Source: Mycogone perniciosa
Lineage: Eukaryota; Ascomycota; Sordariomycetes; Hypocreales; Hypocreaceae
Reading direction: 5' to 3'
Assembly (NCBI GenBank): GCA_025331125.1
Contig: JAOALB010000350.1
Span: 1 to 12,826 of the forward strand
Length of the DNA stretch: 12,826 bases
In this document: positions 8,251-12,826 of the stretch, piece after piece
How the letters are laid out: the number at the start of each line of letters is the position of its first letter
Position numbering within the stretch: the first letter of the stretch is position 1
Notes under the pieces: model-generated
Database searches by the model: none
What the model saw: only the letters and a program-made list of their open reading frames with translations
What the model was told of the DNA's origin: nothing
Translations under genes and position numbers: made by a program

Positions 8251-10308
8251 TACACATTTTACTCGGAGACTCTTGCAACCCAGCAAGATATCTACAACTG
8301 CATTGCGCAAGGCAAACGAGACCTCGCTAAGGGCCAAAGTAACATACACGCTCTCGCTAACGAGCTTGACACCGAGGGAGTTTGGAATCGAATGCAGCTT
8401 AATGAGGATGGACGGGTCACAGCCGTGTTATTTGCCCATCCACAGTCACTTGCATACCTCAAGTGCTATCCGGATTTGCTCATATTGGACTGCACTTACA
8501 AGACGAACAAGTACAAGATGCCTCTTCTTGACATCGTTGGAGTCGATGCCTGCCAAAGATCATTCTGCATTGCCTTTGCCTTCCTGAGCGGCGAAGACGA
8601 GAGGGATTATATCTGGGCGCTGGATCGGCTACGGTCGATGTATGAACTCTGTGGTGCAAGGCTTCCGTCTGTTATCCTTACAGATCGCTGCCTCGCTTGC
8701 ATGAATGCTGTGTCTCGCTGCTTCCCGGCTGCAGTATCGCTTCTATGCCTTTGGCATGCCAATAAGGCAGTTCTTCGTTACTGCCTGTCAAGCTTTACTC
8801 GAAACATCAAGGATGCTGATAAAGTTCAGCAATGGAAAGAATTTTATCAGAGCTGGCACGAACTTATGGGATCAACAGATGACGCGGCCTTCGAGGAGAC
8901 ACTCCAACGACTCAAGGACCGCTATATACCAAACCATACTCGAGAGGTTGGCTATATCATTGAGACATAGCTTGACTTCTACAAAGAGAAGCTTGTTAAG
9001 TTTTGGGTTGATCGACATCTGCACTTCGGGAATGTTGTTACCTCTCGGGGCGAGGGCATCCATGAACTTATCAAGATTTATCTCAACACGTCTCAGTTGG
9101 ACCTCTTTGAAGCTTGGAGGTCTATCAAGCTTGCAGTTCTTAACCAACTAACTGAGCTTCAAGCCAATCAAGCGAAGCAGCAAATCCGAACGCCTATTGA
9201 GCTCTCTGGTACATTGTATAGCAATATACGCGGCTGGGTATCTCACGAAGCTTTACGCAAGGTCGAGGAGCAGCGGAAGCATCTCTTGAAGCATGAGCTT
9301 CTAGACTGTACCGGAGTCTTTACAGCAACCTTTGGTCTCCCTTGCGCTCATGTGCTTGGGCCTCTATTACGTCAAGATCAGCCACTTCAGTTACAGCACT
9401 TCCACACCCATTGGCACCTTCAACGAGGAGGTACTCCTCAATTGATTTTGGAGCCTCGCCAACAATTCGATATCGTCACAAGCAAATCGAAACTGCCATT
9501 GACAAGCACTCAGAGAGAGCCTAGCACGTTCGAGGCAGTCGAAGCAACATTAAGGACCAGGGCATTGCCTACATGCAGTAACTGCCATGAAAAAGGGCAT
9601 CACATGAGGTCAAAAGCATGTCCCTTGCGCTATCAAAACCTCTTGCAACCATTGGCACCAGCCGCAGTATCAGGGGCGCTGTCGTTGACAGGGGATTCCC
9701 CATCACCAGGTGCACTGGCTCGTTCAGTAATGCCAACAGCGCAGGTACCGTCATTGCCACATGCGCCGCGATCGGAGGCCGAATCTTTCCAAATGCCGCC
9801 ATCACCAGGGACGCCACCTTTTTTACAGGAGTCACTAATGCAGGTGCTGACATCGCCAGATGCGCCGGCAACACAATCATCATCAAGAGAGCCGTCACCA
9901 AGTGCTCCCTCGCTCTCGTATCAAGACCCTAGGGCTATTTATGAGAAATATGTTGCAGCACGAGGAGATTGGTATGCGGCGCAGCCCCGAGGCAGCGTGA
10001 AGACAAATCAACTATACCGGAAAGCTATGAAATTGCCACAACGCTACACCAAAGCGGATTACACTTGGTGTTGTGACTATAAACAGATGGGCGGGCGCTG
10101 TAAAACATCAACAGGCACCCGTGATTGGACAAAGGAGGAGATGATGGCGGACTTGGACTGGAGCAAGGCAGAGGATGAGCGAGTGGAAGCGCTTGTTGCC
10201 AAAGAAATGGGTAATAATCCACTGGCAAGTAGGCGAAGAGGCATGAAACACATCTGGAAGAGTATTGAGCAAGATATGAATGAGCAGCAAGCCTTGCACT
10301 CAAACTAA
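8251..10308 (+). pseudogene. MULE transposase, copy 1 (5' truncated, one stop)
   Basis: A Mutator-like element transposase, the nuclear enzyme that moves the element by cut-and-paste. The frame opens after TAA at 8248-8250 without an ATG, at the point matching the family's TATQ-D-YN helix, so the FAR1/WRKY-like DNA-binding N-terminus is absent. Then come the MULE catalytic core: DCTYKTNKYKMPLLD with the first Asp (codon at 8488), VILTDRCLACMNAV with the second Asp (8680), and the LCLWHANKAVL motif (His at 8752). A single in-frame TAG at 8968-8970 splits it; the same frame continues cleanly to TAA at 10306-10308. After the stop are a SWIM-type motif (CTGVFTATFGLPCAH, 9307-9351), a zinc knuckle CX2CX4HX6C (9574-9621), a Ser/Pro-rich linker (about 9625-9925) with four S-P-x-x-P type repeats, and a further folded-looking C-terminal domain (9931-10296). 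The identity is secure. The stop could be a sequencing error, but the missing start makes it a pseudogene in either case. Confidence 0.88.
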
Positions 10309-10693
10309 AACTTGGCCGAGGACTGTTATAATAGTTAGTGCTTGAATTTATATTCCTCTTCAACTTTGAGTAATCAAGATGCGGCATCGTCAACTCAGGC
10401 TTGGCTCGCTGCTGTACAGATGCGGCTAGCTGACGTGAGAAAATCTTAAATGCACCGCCAGTGGTGCGCCGTTACATAAGCTTTATTCGCACCGCCGGTG
10501 ATGCACCTATTGGGCCCCGCGTTTAGCGTCGGGGTTACTCATCATTTTAATCCCCACTGTATTAAATATCCAAAGACCACCCCCCACATCAGTTGACTTT
10601 AATGAATATTCGCTCACCTCTATCCTGCAGACAGACAATAACAAGAACATAAACACACGCCACGCCTAATCTACACAGTTATTGACCGCTGGT
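10309..10693. other. Inter-MULE spacer and probable MULE 2 leader
   Basis: No gene. It contains two 19-bp direct repeats (10452-10470 and 10489-10507; 16 of 19 identical, 37-base period), each nearly self-complementary (GCACC...GGTGC), and a 5-bp GC hairpin CCCCG/CGGGG (10515-10519, 10530-10534). Rightward of about 10605 the sequence turns rich in C and A without G, like a fungal 5' leader, and leads to the ATG at 10694. The repeat cluster may be terminal or subterminal repeats of one of the flanking MULEs; the partner ends needed to show this are not in the window. Confidence 0.45.
10452..10534. repeat. Self-complementary GC-rich repeat cluster
   Basis: Two copies of a near-palindromic 19-mer starting GCACCGCC, then a CCCCG...CGGGG hairpin with a 10-base loop. 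The GC content contrasts with the AT-leaning flanks. Candidates are transposase-binding subterminal repeats or the inverted-repeat end of a MULE. Confidence 0.5.
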
Positions 10694-11736
10694 ATGGAAG
10701 AAATCCAAGCCCTTAAACAATGGGCCACAGAAAAAAATGTAATACTAATGCCTGCTTCTGTATCCCTTCAGCCTCATTATATCGGCCCTGTATACTGTAT
10801 ATTGCCGCGAGGTTTGCCATGCTGCTGACCGTATCTGGATACTTCTCCCCAAGCGCCTCCAGTCGGAGATCTAATACCCTCCGGTTAACTGGCTCCACCG
10901 CCCTCGATCATAATCATGAGCCAAGTCAGTGCTCCACGGCTCACCCAGTTCATCGCAAGTTCAATGATGAGGACACTACTCTGCTAATGAATCTTGCCAA
11001 TGCTGGCATCGCACCTAGGGACATCAGGACATACTTGCGGCATCATTCTGCATCTACGGCCACACAAAAAGACGTCTACAATCGCATTGCGGCAGTGAGA
11101 AGAGAGATGTGTGCTGGTCAAAGCAGCATCCATGCGCTTGCTAATCGTCTTGACGAGGAAGGATTCTGGAATCGAATGCGATTTGATGAAAGTGGACGGG
11201 TCACAGCTGTATTGTTTGCACACCCAGGCTCGCTAGAATATCTGCAGAGTTATCCCGATGTGCTGCTGTTAGATTGCACATACAAAACAAACAAATACAG
11301 GATGCCTTTGCTGGACATGATTGGCGTTGATGCCTGCCAACGCTCATTTTGCATTGCGTTTGCATTTCTCAGCGGTGAGACAGAGGAAGACTTCCGTTGG
11401 GCTTTGGACAGGCTGAGATCCCTTTATGAGACTTGCAAAGCTAGACTCCCGTCCGTGATCCTAACAGACCGCTGCATTGCGTGCATGAATGCTGTCGAAG
11501 TTGTCTTTCCTGCTGCTCATTCACTCCTTTGTCTTTGGCATGCGAACAAGGCTGTTCTTCACCGATGTCAGCCCGCCTTTAAAACTCCTCCTACCGAGGA
11601 TACGATCTCACTTTCTTCGACGACGGACAAATGGACTGAATTCGTTCAGTTTTGGCACTCAATAGTAAGCTCGCCAAGTGAGCATGTCTTCAAAGAGCGT
11701 GTCACGGCGTTCGAGAGGAAGTACGTCCCAGACCCA
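10694..11736 (+). pseudogene. MULE transposase, copy 2 (chimeric, 3' cut)
   Basis: A second MULE transposase, broken in two ways. It begins at ATG 10694 (G at -3 and +4) with MEEIQALKQWATEKNV, which looks like the start of a FAR1-type MULE protein. That frame is then replaced at about 10743 by antisense TPR sequence, and MULE coding resumes at about 10906 in a different frame with HNHEPS, the usual end of the FAR1-like zinc domain. From there it matches copy 1: the ATQKDVYN helix, DCTYKTNKYRMPLLD (first Asp 11272), VILTDRCIACMNAV (second Asp 11467), LCLWHANKAVL. Similarity stops at about 11736 after RKYVPDP, where hAT terminal sequence begins, so the SWIM, zinc-knuckle and C-terminal domains are missing. 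A long open frame can be read from ATG 10720 to TGA 11790, but its first 60 residues are antisense TPR and its last 16 are hAT, so an automated call of that gene would be misleading. Hand-counted identity to copy 1 in the core is 119 of 148 residues. Confidence 0.85.
10746..10898 (-). pseudogene. TPR gene fragment inside MULE copy 2
   Basis: On the minus strand the frame encodes about 50 residues of kinesin-light-chain-type TPR: RVLDLRLEALGEKYPDT, then SSMANLAAIY, QGRYNEAE, and KQAL. The LG-x-(K/H)-(Y/H)-PDT and NLA-x-Y-x-x-QGR(Y/W)-x-EAE motifs are diagnostic of the roughly 42-residue repeats at the C-terminal end of many fungal NLR-like (NACHT or NB-ARC plus TPR) proteins. It has no start, ends in unrelated residues that are MULE in antisense, and is too short to be a gene. 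The edges abut MULE coding sequence on both sides. Confidence 0.8.
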
Positions 11737-11951
11737 GCGCAGCCGTCAAATCAAACAAAGCAAATCCGAGGGTCAGATTTGACTGTTTGATGCCAGCGAT
11801 CATGATGGATTTGACTGTTTGGCTAATATTTGATATATTTGATACATTTGAGGTGCTTCCCTAATCCTTATGTCAACACCCAATTAGTAATGCCTTTGCT
11901 AACCTCTATATACATTATTTATCGAGATTATCTTCCATCAGACTCATCTTA

Positions 11952-12801
11952 TCAATCTATATTGTTTTCTATAAGTTCCGTAATATAGCAATCGCCAATA
12001 GATACTGCCCCGCTCCGCAGCCAATTCTTCAAACACTGTATCTTCTCTAATGTTGATGAGTGCATTGAGAGCCTTTGTGATGATAGCGTTAGTTTAGCTA
12101 AGCTGAAGGTCCTCTCACAGTCTGTAGCCATTGCTGGGATTGCGAATATATCCAAGGCAAGCTTGGAGTGTTGGAAATGATGACTGCTGCGAAATCCACC
12201 ATTGCACTGGATCATCAATATCTTGAGGCAGATTTAGCCGGAAGTATCGATCAAGCTCTGAGCCATCATCAGAAAGCCTCACCGTCATACTCTTTAGCCA
12301 TTGTCGAAATTGGCTATCCTCATGCCGTGATTGGAGAATTAGGGAGGTATCTTCATGATTTTGAGGCTCTTGTAGGCCTTGGGAATTGTCATTATGTTGA
12401 TACCATTGACACCAGAAGCTTGCTAAACCCTCCTTAGCATCATATAGCCAGACACGTTGTTCTTTATCCTTCCTCCGTTCCTCAAGCCACCGAATACTGC
12501 AGCTTGGATGTAAAATAATTGCAGCTGCAAAAAGAGGCGATTCTCCAAGCTTAGTATAATAGTCGTTCAACTTCTGCCATGCATTAATAATGGAAATCCG
12601 GAGATAACCATAAGAATCCTCATGAAGAGCAGCAAGTCGGGTCTTTTGCTCGGCTAAAGGAAGGTATTCAGAGTGCACATGCTTAGGGATAGCATGTATT
12701 GGGGCTGTTGGCAGCAGTGTTCTTTGGCTACGCCTTGGCCGGCTTGTTGTTGTTGTTGTTGTTGTTATTATTAACGTCCTATTGGTGCTAAATACACAGG
12801 C
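11952..12801 (-). pseudogene. hAT transposase C-terminal part, frameshifted
   Basis: The C-terminal third of a hAT transposase. The first open segment runs leftward from after a TAG near 12802 to TAG/TAA-type closure at 12115, and includes LAALHEDSYGYL, an acidic/Gln-rich linker, and DPVQWW with the following FPTLQ. The second, in another frame, runs from about 12166 to TGA at 11952 and has LALDIFAIPAMATDCERTFS, SSQRLS and LKNWLRSG, the hAT C-terminal dimerisation domain. In intact relatives these are continuous, so a small indel lies at about 12160-12170, between FPTL and KLALDI. No ATG is in frame in the visible part; the BED finger and catalytic residues would be off the right edge. The protein would bind and cut hAT ends as a dimer; this copy lacks the joined dimerisation domain. 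Confidence 0.82.
12744..12764. repeat. (TTG)7 microsatellite
   Basis: Seven TTG units followed by TTATTATTA. On the minus strand this lies in the open frame leading into the hAT segment, where it would encode a short poly-Thr run. It is a likely length-variable site. Confidence 0.9.
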
Positions 12802-12826
12802 CTATATAGGCATCTGGACGGTAGGA

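Larger units (their letters stand above)
11737..12826 (-). mobile_element. hAT transposon, left end and 3' half (runs off window)
   Basis: The element's gene reads leftward and ends at 11952. The 215 bases beyond it hold repeated hAT-style subterminal words: GATTTGACTGTTTG twice (11776-11789, 11808-11821, perfect) and a related inverted run GTCAAATCAAAC (11745-11756). MULE similarity ceases exactly where these begin, which places the hAT terminus at about 11737-11741. The other end and the expected 8-bp target duplication lie past the window. T-T-T-G-A-rich subterminal repeats are common in fungal hAT elements (general knowledge). Confidence 0.65.

Noticed and set aside
9569..9901. 110-codon minus-strand frame within MULE copy 1
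   Set aside because: It arises from the imperfect Ser/Pro repeats of the MULE linker read in antisense.
10025..10393. 122-codon minus-strand frame with Ser/Pro stretches
   Set aside because: Antisense of the MULE C-terminal domain, with no recognisable feature.

Overview
The window looks like accessory DNA from a filamentous ascomycete (Pezizomycotina; Hypocreales is a guess). The evidence is eukaryotic: fungal-type Tc1/mariner, MULE and hAT transposases, A-at-minus-3 start contexts, pyrimidine-rich gene leaders, a kinesin-light-chain-type TPR fragment of the kind found in fungal NLR-like genes, and an extremely AT-rich block that resembles repeat-induced point mutation (RIP). No bacterial operon structure, tRNA, rRNA or CRISPR array was seen.

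Layout, left to right. Bases 1-690 are dominated by the AT-rich, probably RIP-decayed tract. Bases 690-3540 are gene-poor sequence of normal base composition in which I recognise nothing. Bases 3782-5623 hold the only host-type gene. It is an intact, intronless 613-codon protein that joins an N-terminal beta-rich domain, an M23 (LytM/lysostaphin-like) zinc metallopeptidase domain with its ligands present, and a C-terminal array of five tandem 51-residue repeats resembling the bacterial tandem repeat domain BTRD1. Bases 5624-6051 are a spacer with short hairpins.

From about 6050 to the end the window is almost entirely mobile-element DNA. First comes a Tc1/mariner-type element (about 6052-7377) with an intact DD34E transposase. 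Next, on the minus strand, is a 5'-incomplete gene of an unassigned Cys-motif fungal family, which runs into a 15-bp minisatellite. Then come two MULE transposase genes in the same orientation. The first (8251-10308) lacks its N-terminus and has one in-frame stop. The second (10694-11736) carries an antisense TPR-gene patch in place of its DNA-binding region and is cut off on the right by a hAT element. Only the left end and C-terminal transposase part of that hAT lie inside the window, and its gene is frameshifted.

The elements record a history rather than a pathway: an old MULE, patched with TPR sequence and later split by a hAT insertion; a second, diverged MULE lineage next to it; and a younger-looking mariner. 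The M23-BTRD1 gene sits as an island between decayed DNA and this transposon cluster, a setting typical of lineage-specific or horizontally acquired fungal genes. It is the most interesting candidate here, because BTRD1-like repeats are otherwise known from fungal polyglycine hydrolases, and M23 enzymes of the lysostaphin type cleave glycine-glycine bonds.
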